The translations under genes were made by a program, and so were the position numbers. This document shows, piece after piece, positions 1 through 6,787 of a stretch of 9,425 nucleotides of DNA. The notes below the pieces were generated by a model that was not told the DNA's origin, did no database searches, and was given only the letters and a program-made list of their open reading frames with translations. Every line of letters begins with the position of its first letter. Position 1 is the stretch's first letter. The DNA is from Acholeplasmatales bacterium (GTDB lineage: Bacteria; Bacillota_I; Bacilli_A; Acholeplasmatales; Anaeroplasmataceae), in contig CAAGAX010000001.1 in NCBI GenBank assembly GCA_900767915.1, forward strand, positions 1 to 9,425, written 5' to 3'.

Positions 1-45
1 GTCTACAGTGCTATCAAAAATATATTAACATGTATTCAATAATAA

Positions 46-75
46 TTGAATATTAAATAGATGTTTATGTATTAA
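46..75 (+). promoter_or_regulatory. Weak candidate promoter for the first methyltransferase
   Basis: TTGAAT (46-51) and TATTAA (70-75) are separated by 18 bp, each matching 4 of 6 consensus positions. This would give a leader of about 38 nt before the ATG at 120. The leader ends in a good SD, GAGGAG at 109-114, 5 nt from the start. In DNA this AT-rich such matches are common, so this is weak. The rest of 1-119 shows no gene. Confidence 0.22.
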
Positions 76-119
76 CATCACTAAATAATTAATACAAATA
101 TATTATACGAGGAGTAAAT

Positions 120-941
120 ATGGATTTAAGAATTTCTAGGAAAAGTCTATATTTCAATGATGAAGAGTTTGTCTTAATTAAGGGAGACTCTTTTCGTGTT
201 TTAAGGAGGCTTCAACCTAAATTGGTTGATATGATATTTGCTGATCCACCTTATTTTTTATCGAGTGGTGGTATTAGCTGTAGTGGTGGAAAGCAAGTAC
301 TAGTTGATAAAGGGGATTGGGACAAGTCATTAGGTATTAATGAAAGATTAGCTTATCATAGAAAATGGATCAGATTATGTCGAGAAGTTTTAAAGGATAA
401 TGGAACAATTTGGGTATCAGCAACTCTTCATAGTGTATATGCAATTGGTGTTGCACTTGAAATGGAAGGCTTTAGCATTATTAATAATATTATTTGGCAA
501 AAGACTAATCCAAGTCCTAATTTAGCTTGTAGGTGTTTTACTCATTCAACTGAAACAATTATTTGGGCAAGAAAGCAATTAACACCAAGTAAAAAAGGAG
601 TTCATACTTTTAATTATGAAATAATGAAGAAAGAAAATGGCGGCAAGCAAATGAAGGATGTATGGGAATTTAATAATCCTGAACCTGAATTTTTTGTATC
701 ATCAGTTACTCCTAAAAGTGAAAAAACTGAAGGTAAGCATCCTACACAAAAACCTCTTGGTTTACTAAAAAGAATAATTGAGGCTTCAACAAATGAAGGA
801 GATTTAATTCTTGACCCTTTTAATGGAAGTGGTACAACTGGAATTGCTGCTCATGAGCTTAAAAGAAAATATATTGGAATTGAGCAGGAGGAAGAATACC
901 TTGCATTAACTGTAAGAAGATACGAAAAAGAAGATATGTAA
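120..941 (+). CDS. dpnA: DpnA-like beta-class adenine-N6 DNA methyltransferase (GATC)
   Basis: Predicted to transfer a methyl group from S-adenosylmethionine to adenine, protecting host GATC sites from the DpnII-like nuclease encoded at 2162-3019. The 273-residue protein has the target-base motif IV DPPY (residues 42-45, in the context ADPPYFLS) before the SAM-binding motif I FNGSGTT (234-240), the beta-class order, plus HPTQKP at 207-212. The stretch with TNPSPNLACR and FTHSTETIIWA matches my recollection of Streptococcus pneumoniae M.DpnA, the second methyltransferase of the DpnII system, which also methylates single-stranded DNA. Start chosen at ATG with SD GAGGAG 5 nt upstream. Length is normal for the family and no key residue is missing. 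GATC specificity is inferred from the neighbouring nuclease and family resemblance. It is followed by a 260-bp gap, so it may be transcribed separately from the HARE gene. Confidence 0.9.
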   Translation: MDLRISRKSLYFNDEEFVLIKGDSFRVLRRLQPKLVDMIFADPPYFLSSGGISCSGGKQVLVDKGDWDKSLGINERLAYHRKWIRLCREVLKDNGTIWVSATLHSVYAIGVALEMEGFSIINNIIWQKTNPSPNLACRCFTHSTETIIWARKQLTPSKKGVHTFNYEIMKKENGGKQMKDVWEFNNPEPEFFVSSVTPKSEKTEGKHPTQKPLGLLKRIIEASTNEGDLILDPFNGSGTTGIAAHELKRKYIGIEQEEEYLALTVRRYEKEDM

Positions 942-1034
942 TGTTTTCTTAGCCCAGAAAATGGGGTCCAAGAAGTTATTTTAATTATTTTTAAATTATT
1001 GTTAAATGAATATATAAAATGTGTAATTCGTGAG

Positions 1035-1130
1035 GTGATTATTATTGAAAATAAAAATCATTATGAAATAATGTTTTACAAAATAAGTTTATTAATTGTA
1101 ATAATGCTTGTAATTGACTTTTTGGGCTAA
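1035..1130 (+). CDS. Possible small hydrophobic peptide (31 codons), doubtful
   Basis: A reading frame from GTG at 1035 to TAA at 1128-1130 would give a peptide with a hydrophobic C-terminal stretch, ISLLIVIMLVIDFLG, that could form one membrane segment. The initiation signal is odd. The SD-like GAGGTG at 1032-1037 overlaps the GTG and points instead to a start about 7 nt further on. There the TTG at 1045 opens a different frame that stops after 8 codons, and the ATT at 1044 would be the in-frame alternative. An internal ATG at 1071 has no SD. It sits in the gap between the methyltransferase and the HARE gene. It could be a leader peptide, a small membrane toxin or chance. Confidence 0.18.
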   Translation: MIIIENKNHYEIMFYKISLLIVIMLVIDFLG

Positions 1131-1202
1131 GGAAATGTTATTGAATTAGAGTATATTGAATAATAAAAAACTTTTATTTAAAAAAAGAAAGAAGATGTGG
1201 AA

Positions 1203-2150
1203 ATGAAGTACAGTTTTTTGAATTTGGCTGAAGATGTACTTAAAAGCACTAAAAGACCTATGGATTATAGGGGAATTTGGGATGAAGGTGTAAAATTAGG
1301 TGTTTCATCTAAAATTTCAACTTCGGGAAAAACTCCTTGGGCAACACTTGGTGCTAAAATATATGTTGATATTAGAGATAATCCAAATACTGTTTTTGAA
1401 AAGGTTTCAACGAGACCAACACTATTTGGAATTAAAAAAGTAGTATATAATGAGACAAAGATGGAAGAATGTGAATCTCCAACTTTAAAATACAAAGAAA
1501 TTGATTTGCATCCTGTTTTAGTCAAATATTTAGATTCAAATCAACATTTTAAATGCTTAACTAAAACTATAAATCAATCAGCAAATAAACCTGGTGAAAA
1601 AAGTATTTCAAAAAATGCTAATATGTGGGTTTATTCAGATTTGATAGGAATATATTTTCCATTTGATGACTTTGATGAAACATCATTAAAGACAATGCAA
1701 TACTTAAATGAAAATCCATACAAGATATTTTCATTTGAAATGAAGAAAAAAATTAATTTTTCTAATTTTAAAGAATATTATTTTCAAGCTGTATCAAATT
1801 CATCCTGGGCTAATGAAGGATACTTAGTTTGTGATGAACTTCTAGATGATCCAGATTTAATAAATGAACTAAGAATTTTAAATTCTGCGCATGGCATTGG
1901 ATTAATTGTGTTAAATAAAGAAAATCCAGAACAAAGTGAAATATTATTTAGTTCTAGATTTAATGAAAAATTAGATATTTATATGTTAAATAAATTGATT
2001 ACTCAAAATAAAGATGTTGAAGAAGTATTTAAATATGTAAATGATAGTTGTAAAATTGGAAAAAAAGTTGGCTCAAATGTATTTGATAAGGTACTAAATG
2101 ATTCAGAGTATCATGATTTTGTATTGAAAAAATTTGGTATTAACATTTAA
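1203..2150 (+). CDS. HARE-HTH domain protein (COG2958-like), R-M accessory or regulator
   Basis: A 315-residue protein. Residues 1-78 (beginning MKYSFLNLAEDVLK, with RGIWDEGVKLG and KTPWATLGAKIY) fit the HARE-HTH fold, a winged helix found in eukaryotic chromatin proteins, RNA polymerase delta and many bacterial restriction enzymes, where it is thought to sense modified DNA. The rest (about 90-315), with LHPVLVKYL, ANMWVYSDLIGIYFP and NSAHGIGLIVLN, resembles the uncharacterised C-terminal region of COG2958 proteins. I chose ATG 1203. The GTG at 1197 leaves almost no room for the SD-like AAAGAAG (1187-1194), and the HARE fold starts at MKYSF. It ends 11 bp before the DpnII-like nuclease gene, so the two are very likely co-transcribed. 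A role in GATC or methyl-GATC recognition, or in expression control, is inferred. No nuclease motif is obvious. Confidence 0.72.
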   Translation: MKYSFLNLAEDVLKSTKRPMDYRGIWDEGVKLGVSSKISTSGKTPWATLGAKIYVDIRDNPNTVFEKVSTRPTLFGIKKVVYNETKMEECESPTLKYKEIDLHPVLVKYLDSNQHFKCLTKTINQSANKPGEKSISKNANMWVYSDLIGIYFPFDDFDETSLKTMQYLNENPYKIFSFEMKKKINFSNFKEYYFQAVSNSSWANEGYLVCDELLDDPDLINELRILNSAHGIGLIVLNKENPEQSEILFSSRFNEKLDIYMLNKLITQNKDVEEVFKYVNDSCKIGKKVGSNVFDKVLNDSEYHDFVLKKFGINI

Positions 2151-2161
2151 AGAGGTGCCAT

Positions 2162-3019
2162 ATGAAAAATTTTAATGAATGGTTTTCAACTTTTAGGGAA
2201 AGTATTGCAAATTATCATTATTATGTTGATTTTAATACATCATATAAAAATTTGAACAAATTTAAGATTGAATTGAATATATTAAATTCCTTAGTTGGTT
2301 CTAAGAATATTGAAGACGATTTTAAAATGTTAGTCTCTAAGTATCCTGAGGTGTTAAAAGCGATACCTATTTTACTAGCTAAAAGAGAATCTGAAATTTA
2401 TTGTCAAGATGATAACGGGAAGTTTAAATATAATTTTAAAAAACAAAACTTTTCAATAGAACAATATTGTTATTTTATGAGGGAAACTGGATTATTTGAA
2501 TTGTTATCTAATAAAATTGTTAAGGACTTGATCGATTATGTTTTGGGCGTCGAAGTTGGGTTGGACACTAACGCAAGAAAAAATCGAGGCGGACATCTAA
2601 TGGAAAATCTTGTTGAAAAATTTATTATTGAAGCTGGTTTCGTTAAAGGTAAAACTTATTTTAAAGAGTTGAAAATTAAGCCTTTAGAAAAGTTAATAGG
2701 TTTATCATTAGATTCATTATCAAATTCTGGAAAGACTGTTAAAAGATTTGATTTCGTTATAATCCAAAATGGAATTACTTACGCAATAGAAACTAATTTT
2801 TATAATTCTTCAGGCTCTAAGCTAAATGAGACTGCTAGAAGCTATAAGACACTTGCTTTAGAATCAAAGGATATTCCTAACTTTAAATTTGTTTGGATAA
2901 CAGATGGCTTAGGTTGGGTTGATGCTAGACATAATCTTGAGGAAACTTTTGATGTGCTTGATACTATTTATAATATTAAAGAATTAGAAGATGGAATATT
3001 GGAGAGTTTTAAGAACTAA
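2162..3019 (+). CDS. dpnB: DpnII/MboI-family type II restriction endonuclease (GATC)
   Basis: Predicted to cut unmethylated GATC in incoming DNA, as the restriction half of this R-M system. The 285-residue protein is close to the usual length for the family. It can be matched by memory to R.DpnII along most of its length: the N-terminal NFNEWFST, ILNSLVGSKNIEDDF (40-54), GVEVGLDTNARKNRGG (129-144), KRFDFVI (194-200), AIETNFYNSSGSKLNETARSYK (split across 208-229), and FVWITDGLGW (243-252). The likely metal-binding core is D197 with E210-x-N212, a PD-(D/E)XK variant that carries N where K is usual. I recall the same E-x-N arrangement in R.DpnII, so this is not a sign of decay. The start is ATG with SD AGAGGTG (2151-2157) 4 nt upstream. 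It is coupled to the HARE gene upstream and to the nuclease gene 2 bp downstream. Confidence 0.92.
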   Translation: MKNFNEWFSTFRESIANYHYYVDFNTSYKNLNKFKIELNILNSLVGSKNIEDDFKMLVSKYPEVLKAIPILLAKRESEIYCQDDNGKFKYNFKKQNFSIEQYCYFMRETGLFELLSNKIVKDLIDYVLGVEVGLDTNARKNRGGHLMENLVEKFIIEAGFVKGKTYFKELKIKPLEKLIGLSLDSLSNSGKTVKRFDFVIIQNGITYAIETNFYNSSGSKLNETARSYKTLALESKDIPNFKFVWITDGLGWVDARHNLEETFDVLDTIYNIKELEDGILESFKN

Positions 3020-3020
3020 T

Positions 3021-4091
3021 ATGAAAAATGGACTATTTATAATGCTTTATAAGCAAGATGATTTAGCTTTGTATTTAAAAAATGAGGTATATGGTTTCTT
3101 AATTAAACCGCTAAAAAAGGATAGACCTACAGCTCAGAGCAGTTATTTTAAGGTTTTAGCTGATTATGCATGTAGTCGCCAAGGAACAGAGGTATTTTTC
3201 TTTTTGGATAGAAAAATAGTTTATGGTGGAGAAATTATAGGTAGTGAAGATGAAGCTTCATTCTATTTAAATGGTGATACAAGTCCTATTGGTAGAAACT
3301 GTAATGCAAAACTATTTTGGGATGAAAGCTCTAGATATACTAAAACTAATGAATCTGGTGTGTTTATTGTAAACGGTAGTGAAAAATCTCAGCCATTTAT
3401 TTTAAAATTTAAAACTAATGAGCATACTGGTAAGTATATTGTTTCTGATGACCTATACTTTGAATTAGGTAATTATAGTTATCCACTCCCATCAAATACT
3501 GTACAAGGTATGGGATTTTGTACTCTTACACCGGGTGAAACAAATGTTTGTTATGAATTATTAAAACAATCTAACAAAGTGATTGATTTTTCTGATGCTA
3601 ATAATTTAACTACACAAGAGGTTGCAACTTTATTTAGAAGCAATATAATTAATGCTAAAGATTTTGTATCTGAATCAGAGCTTGAATTTAATATTGTTGC
3701 TAATCTTAAATCGATTTCTAAATGTGTTGATTTAGAAAAAAATGATTATGTAATTTGTAGACAAGTTCCTATTTCACCATTTAAGCCTATGAATATAGAT
3801 AGGGCAGATATTTGTTTATACGATACTAATAATTTAATTCTAAATGGAACAATTCCTAATGTTGTTATTGAATTGAAGAAGGATATTGCTAATTATCATG
3901 CGTATGAACAAGTTGCAATATATTTAAAATGGTTAGAAAAGGTTATTAATGATGAAGAAACTTTTGCAAAAATTAATGCTTTTATTATTGCAAGAGGCTT
4001 TAACATTAAGAAAAATAAAGTTGATTTAACGTATGAAAATAAAATAAAAATGTATTCTATTGAAACTGAATCATTTTATAAATTGGAATAA
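3021..4091 (+). CDS. Predicted PD-(D/E)XK nuclease, accessory to the DpnII-type locus
   Basis: A 356-residue protein that I cannot name. Numbered from the ATG at 3021, the C-terminal part shows a nuclease-like core: the acidic SESELEFNIVANL helix near 217-229, D263 in RADICLYD, E284-L-K286 in VVIELKKD, then Q297-x3-Y301 in YEQVAIYLKWL. That is D-(n)-ExK plus a QxxxY helix as in NucS/RecB/Cas4-type nucleases. The N-terminal about 200 residues (RPTAQSSYFKVLADYA, FFFLDRKIVYGGEI) are of unknown fold and may bind DNA. Start choice: the longest frame begins at 2991 inside the DpnII gene without a spaced SD. ATG 3021 has GGAG at 3001-3004 and begins 2 bp after the DpnII stop. ATG 3042 is a further alternative. 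The tight coupling to the restriction gene suggests a joint defence role, perhaps a second cleavage activity. Function is inferred. Confidence 0.68.
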   Translation: MKNGLFIMLYKQDDLALYLKNEVYGFLIKPLKKDRPTAQSSYFKVLADYACSRQGTEVFFFLDRKIVYGGEIIGSEDEASFYLNGDTSPIGRNCNAKLFWDESSRYTKTNESGVFIVNGSEKSQPFILKFKTNEHTGKYIVSDDLYFELGNYSYPLPSNTVQGMGFCTLTPGETNVCYELLKQSNKVIDFSDANNLTTQEVATLFRSNIINAKDFVSESELEFNIVANLKSISKCVDLEKNDYVICRQVPISPFKPMNIDRADICLYDTNNLILNGTIPNVVIELKKDIANYHAYEQVAIYLKWLEKVINDEETFAKINAFIIARGFNIKKNKVDLTYENKIKMYSIETESFYKLE

Positions 4092-4095
4092 TGGT

Positions 4096-4125
4096 AAGGT
4101 ATTTTAACTTTGCCTTATTTTATTT
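4096..4125 (+). terminator. Weak terminator-like hairpin after the nuclease gene
   Basis: AAGGTA (4096-4101) pairs with TGCCTT (4111-4116) around a 9-nt loop and is followed by ATTTTATTT. The stem is only 6 bp with one G-T pair, so termination would be partial. It could let some transcripts continue into the MazG-like gene 24 bp downstream. Confidence 0.35.
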
Positions 4126-4149
4126 AATGATATGAATGGAGAAAACTAT

Positions 4150-4470
4150 ATGAATGATAATACTATAAAGAATGTTATTGATTTTCGTGATAATAGAGAT
4201 TGGAAAAAATATCATAATGGTAAAGATTTAGCAATTTCAATTTCTCTTGAAGCAAATGAACTTCTTGAAATTTATCAGTGGTCAAATACAGATTTAGATA
4301 GAATTGAAAAGAAGGAACATATTAAAGAAGAATTGGCTGATGTATTAATTTATTCTATTATGATGGCTGATTATTATAATTTAGATTTAAATGAAATTAT
4401 AAATGAAAAATTAAAGAAAAATCTAATCAAGTATCCTCAAAATAAAAAAGTCGATTTGACTAAAAAATAG
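4150..4470 (+). CDS. MazG-like nucleotide pyrophosphohydrolase
   Basis: Predicted all-alpha NTP pyrophosphatase of the MazG/dCTPase-like superfamily, which hydrolyses (d)NTPs to the monophosphate plus pyrophosphate using magnesium. In the 106-residue protein the metal-binding signature is intact: E34-x2-E37 within SLEANELLEIYQW, and E61-x2-D64 within KEELADVLIYSIMM. Length fits the single-domain MazG-like/RS21-C6 type rather than the two-domain MazG of E. coli. I chose ATG 4150 because GGAG (4138-4141) lies 8 nt before it. An in-frame ATG at 4132 overlaps that SD. It sits between the restriction and second methyltransferase genes. MazG-like enzymes occur in phages and defence islands as well as in nucleotide house-cleaning, so its link to restriction here is contextual. 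The exact substrate cannot be read from sequence. Confidence 0.82.
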   Translation: MNDNTIKNVIDFRDNRDWKKYHNGKDLAISISLEANELLEIYQWSNTDLDRIEKKEHIKEELADVLIYSIMMADYYNLDLNEIINEKLKKNLIKYPQNKKVDLTKK

Positions 4471-4492
4471 GTAAAAAATAGTAAAAACCCAT

Positions 4493-4522
4493 TTGCTGAT
4501 ATATGATGAATAATGCTATAAT
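4493..4522 (+). promoter_or_regulatory. Extended -10 promoter for the second methyltransferase
   Basis: A perfect TATAAT at 4517-4522 is preceded by TGC, giving the extended form TGnTATAAT (4514-4522). A poor -35 candidate, TTGCTG (4493-4498), lies 18 bp upstream. Transcription would start near 4529, giving a leader of about 42 nt. This suggests the second methyltransferase can be made independently of the upstream restriction genes. Confidence 0.6.
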
Positions 4523-4571
4523 AAAGTTATGTCTTAATGACAAATTTTTTAATAAAGGTAGGTGCAAATAA

Positions 4572-5285
4572 TTGCTATACAATGGAGATTGTATAGAAGT
4601 ATTAAAGACACTCAAAACTAACTCAATCGATTTAATTTTTGCAGATCCACCATATTTCTTATCAAATGGTGGGAAAAGTATTCATAGTGGAAAGGTTGTA
4701 TCTGTTAATAAAGGTGATTGGGATGATAAATCTAAATATGATAATCATCTTAAATTTACTAAGGATTGGCTTACAGAATGCTATAGAGTCCTCAAGTTTA
4801 GTGGCTCGATATGGATAAGTGGAACTGTACACAATATTTTTGATATTAAGTATTTTTTAGATGAAATTGGCTTTAAAATTATCAATATTGTTGTTTGGCA
4901 CAAAACTGATCCACCTGACCTTATTTATAAGAATAAGCTTAAGTTTTCATATGAGCTAATTATATGGGCTTCAAAAGGATATAAGCATAAATTCAACTAT
5001 GATGAAATGTTTAAAATTAATGATGAGGAATTACAAGATGTATGGACAATTCCTGCTGTAGGAATGAGTGAGAAGAAATTTGGATATCATCCTACACAAA
5101 AGCCTGAAGCTTTACTTGAAAGAATTTTATTAGCTTGTAGTAATGAGAGTGATATTGTTCTTGATCCTTTTAGTGGAAGTGGTACAACTTGTTATGTTGC
5201 AAAAAAATTAAATCGAAATTACGTTGGTATTGAAAAAAATGAAGAGTATTTTAATATTTCTAAAAAAAGGATAGATTCTATCTAA
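4572..5285 (+). CDS. Second beta-class adenine DNA methyltransferase
   Basis: A 237-residue SAM-dependent methyltransferase, probably adenine-N6. It has DPPY at 25-28 (ADPPYFLSNGG), HPTQKP at 173-178 and FSGSGTT at 200-206, again in beta-class order. Its N-terminal third is very similar to the methyltransferase at 120-941 (both share ADPPYFLS, the KGDWD stretch and HPTQKP). It lacks about 20 N-terminal residues and has a shorter, diverged middle: KTDPPDLIYKNKLKFSYELIIWA replaces the DpnA-typical PNLACR/FTHSTETIIWA region (written here as key parts only). That middle region contributes to target recognition, so specificity may be GATC or something else. The start is TTG with AGG and GGTG SD elements at 4556-4564, 7 nt from the start. 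It has its own promoter and is followed by a GAAA-capped hairpin and a strong terminator. Confidence 0.88.
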   Translation: MLYNGDCIEVLKTLKTNSIDLIFADPPYFLSNGGKSIHSGKVVSVNKGDWDDKSKYDNHLKFTKDWLTECYRVLKFSGSIWISGTVHNIFDIKYFLDEIGFKIINIVVWHKTDPPDLIYKNKLKFSYELIIWASKGYKHKFNYDEMFKINDEELQDVWTIPAVGMSEKKFGYHPTQKPEALLERILLACSNESDIVLDPFSGSGTTCYVAKKLNRNYVGIEKNEEYFNISKKRIDSI

Positions 5286-5291
5286 GCCTTT

Positions 5292-5320
5292 AGGGTATTC
5301 CTGGAAACAGGTAATATCTT
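5292..5320 (+). other. GAAA-tetraloop hairpin in the 3' region of the second methyltransferase mRNA
   Basis: The 5' arm 5292-5303 pairs with 5308-5320 (about 12 bp including G-T pairs, one bulged T at 5312) and is capped by GAAA at 5304-5307. It begins 6 nt after the stop codon. There is no T-run after it, so it is not a classical terminator. It may stabilise the 3' end of the message. Confidence 0.45.
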
Positions 5321-5530
5321 TAGCAATTATTTGAGAAAAAAGCATATTTTAGTTAGTATTATTTATTATTGATAAAATGTTTATAAAAAAATATATGAGT
5401 GATAATAAATTTATAAGTATGATTAATTCTATAAAAGATTATATATTATTCATCCTAAGAATTTATCAATTAGAGAAGATGAAATTATATGTATTCTTAC
5501 ATATATGACAATTTGCTTATAATATAGTAG
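5321..5530. other. Gene-free AT-rich interval with ORF-like scraps
   Basis: Between the hairpin and the convergent terminator no gene with a ribosome-binding site is visible. A 43-codon frame (5377-5508) starts at an ATG with no SD. A second frame across about 5420-5520 has no start codon but reads like real protein (HPKNLSIREDEIICILTYM, then TICL and a stop). This may be a degraded gene fragment. I recognise neither. TATAAT at 5518-5523 lies just ahead of the terminator hairpin. Confidence 0.35.
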
Positions 5531-5579
5531 AAATAAAAATGGATATTCACCTATAAAAAGTGTCTATCCATTTTTATTT
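5531..5579. terminator. Strong bidirectional intrinsic terminator between convergent genes
   Basis: AAATAAAAATGGATA (5531-5545) is perfectly complementary to 5565-5579 (15 bp), with an inner CAC/GTG (5548-5550 with 5560-5562) and an A-rich loop. The T-rich 3' arm serves the plus strand (second methyltransferase), and the complementary A-run gives a T-run on the minus strand (WYL gene, stop at 5598). Confidence 0.85.
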
Positions 5580-5597
5580 TTATCAATAATACCTAAT

Positions 5598-6617
5598 TTA
5601 AATGTCTAATTTAAGATCTTTCTTTTTTTGACTTTGATAAAATTCATCACTATAATACTTTGAAGCTTCTTCATATTCCATTCTTAATCTTTTACTTAAG
5701 GAACTTGGTGCTATAACATAAGCATCCTTACCGAATCTAAAAAAGTATTGATACATTTGATCATATGAGCATTTAAAATAATAAATATTATCTTCTATTT
5801 TATAAGGCTTTGGTCTATGAATATATATTTTCTTGAATTTTTTAATTCCTTGTGGAGATAATTTTACAATATACTCCATAACCTTATCAATATCACAAGC
5901 AAATTGAGGTCCTAAATTAATCATTTCATCAAGCTTTTTAATTATTTCATCTTTAATTATAAATGATGTTTTAGTTTTAACTAAATCATGAATATTTGTT
6001 AATCTAAAGCTAAATATATTATTGTGTTCATCACAGCATACTAAATAATTAAATAATTCTTCACCGCTATATAAAAGCTTATATGGATAACATGTATAAC
6101 GATTATCCCCTATTTTTAATGAAATAGCGGTTTTATTTTTTATGGAATAATCTATTATGTCTACTTTATCCTTAAATATTATTTTCTCTCTTTGATATAA
6201 AGGCTTTTTAGCGTAGCTTGAAAATAACAATCTAAAATATTTTGATATTCCTTTATTATTTAATTGATATTCAATGATATTAATGGTATCTATACTTACT
6301 TTAGTAGGCTTAAATGAAATAGATAATTTATATTCATCTTCTTTATTATCTAAATCTAATATATATTCAGTAATTATATTACTAATAGAATCTAATTCAT
6401 TTTTCTTTATATCAGTATTATTACTTAATATTTTTTTAATTCCTTTATTTAATTTATTTTCCTCATCCTCTATGAAATCATAATAATTAGCTATTAATGT
6501 ATTAATAAATAAATTTGAATTAGTTGATTCATCTGATTTAAAGAATTTAAAAAGCTCCATATCTTTTTTTAATACTTGATATACTAGATCACTAACATTT
6601 ACCTTTAATTTTTCCAT
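5598..6617 (-). CDS. WYL-domain transcriptional regulator with RHH-like N-terminus
   Basis: A 339-residue predicted cytoplasmic DNA-binding regulator. Residues 1-60 (VNVSDLVYQVLKKDMELFKFF followed by NSNLFINTLIANYYDF, here in parts) look like the ribbon-helix-helix-type N-terminus of one WYL subgroup that includes Cas13d-associated proteins. Residues 145-215 fit a WYL domain: YPYKLLYSGEE, then N190-Y191-L192 in place of W-Y-L, then FSFRLTNI (202-209). Residues 260-325 fit the WCX dimerisation extension. WYL domains are thought to bind nucleic acid or nucleotide ligands and control phage-defence, CRISPR and DNA-damage genes. The start is ATG (6617) with SD GGTGA at 6622-6626. It is convergent with the R-M locus and divergent from two large structured RNAs about 170 bp away, making those RNAs or the gene itself likely targets. 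No catalytic motif is seen. Confidence 0.78.
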   Translation of the reverse strand: MEKLKVNVSDLVYQVLKKDMELFKFFKSDESTNSNLFINTLIANYYDFIEDEENKLNKGIKKILSNNTDIKKNELDSISNIITEYILDLDNKEDEYKLSISFKPTKVSIDTINIIEYQLNNKGISKYFRLLFSSYAKKPLYQREKIIFKDKVDIIDYSIKNKTAISLKIGDNRYTCYPYKLLYSGEELFNYLVCCDEHNNIFSFRLTNIHDLVKTKTSFIIKDEIIKKLDEMINLGPQFACDIDKVMEYIVKLSPQGIKKFKKIYIHRPKPYKIEDNIYYFKCSYDQMYQYFFRFGKDAYVIAPSSLSKRLRMEYEEASKYYSDEFYQSQKKKDLKLDI

Positions 6618-6637
6618 ATTATCACCAATTCTATTTT

Positions 6638-6653
6638 ATCACCTTTTGGGGAT
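6638..6653. promoter_or_regulatory. Imperfect palindrome upstream of the WYL gene, possible operator
   Basis: ATCACC and GGGGAT form inverted half-sites (5 of 6 positions pair) around TTTT. On the minus strand the half GGTGATAA is repeated 17 bp further on (6619-6626), where it also serves as the SD of the WYL gene. It lies between the WYL promoter and its start codon, a plausible autoregulatory site, but the match is short. Confidence 0.25.
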
Positions 6654-6682
6654 ATTTTAAATTATTATTTTTTAAAAAAAGT

Positions 6683-6711
6683 ATTATTAATATTAAAAAA
6701 ATGGGGGTCAA
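6683..6711 (-). promoter_or_regulatory. Promoter of the WYL regulator gene
   Basis: On the minus strand, TTGACC (6706-6711) and AATAAT (6683-6688) are 17 bp apart (TAATAA with 16 bp is the alternative). The leader would be about 55 nt, passing the palindrome at 6638-6653. The -35 is good and the -10 is moderate. Confidence 0.45.
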
Positions 6712-6732
6712 AAAATATTTTTATATTGGTAA

Positions 6733-6761
6733 TTTTTATCCACTTGAAAATTATATATAAT
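6733..6761 (+). promoter_or_regulatory. Candidate promoter of the large structured RNAs
   Basis: A perfect TATAAT at 6756-6761 lies about 27 bp before the first paired base of the first RNA (6788), so transcription would begin near 6768-6770. The -35 region at 17 bp spacing is only TTTTTA (6733-6738). The better-looking TTGAAA (6744-6749) is too close to the -10 and could instead be part of an activator or regulator site. Divergent from the WYL promoter. Confidence 0.5.
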
Positions 6762-6787
6762 ATAGTTGTCTTAGAAATAAGAAGAAT

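Noticed and set aside
1265..1525. 86-codon minus-strand frame
   Set aside because: Antisense shadow of the well-supported HARE-HTH gene, with no family resemblance.
5494..5580. Tiny RNA from TATAAT at 5518-5523 ending at the terminator
   Set aside because: No convincing -35, and the transcript would consist only of the terminator hairpin. Chance TATAAT is expected in this AT-rich spacer.
6274..6483. 69-codon hydrophobic plus-strand frame
   Set aside because: Antisense of the WYL gene. The hydrophobicity comes from the complement of Lys/Asn/Asp-rich codons.
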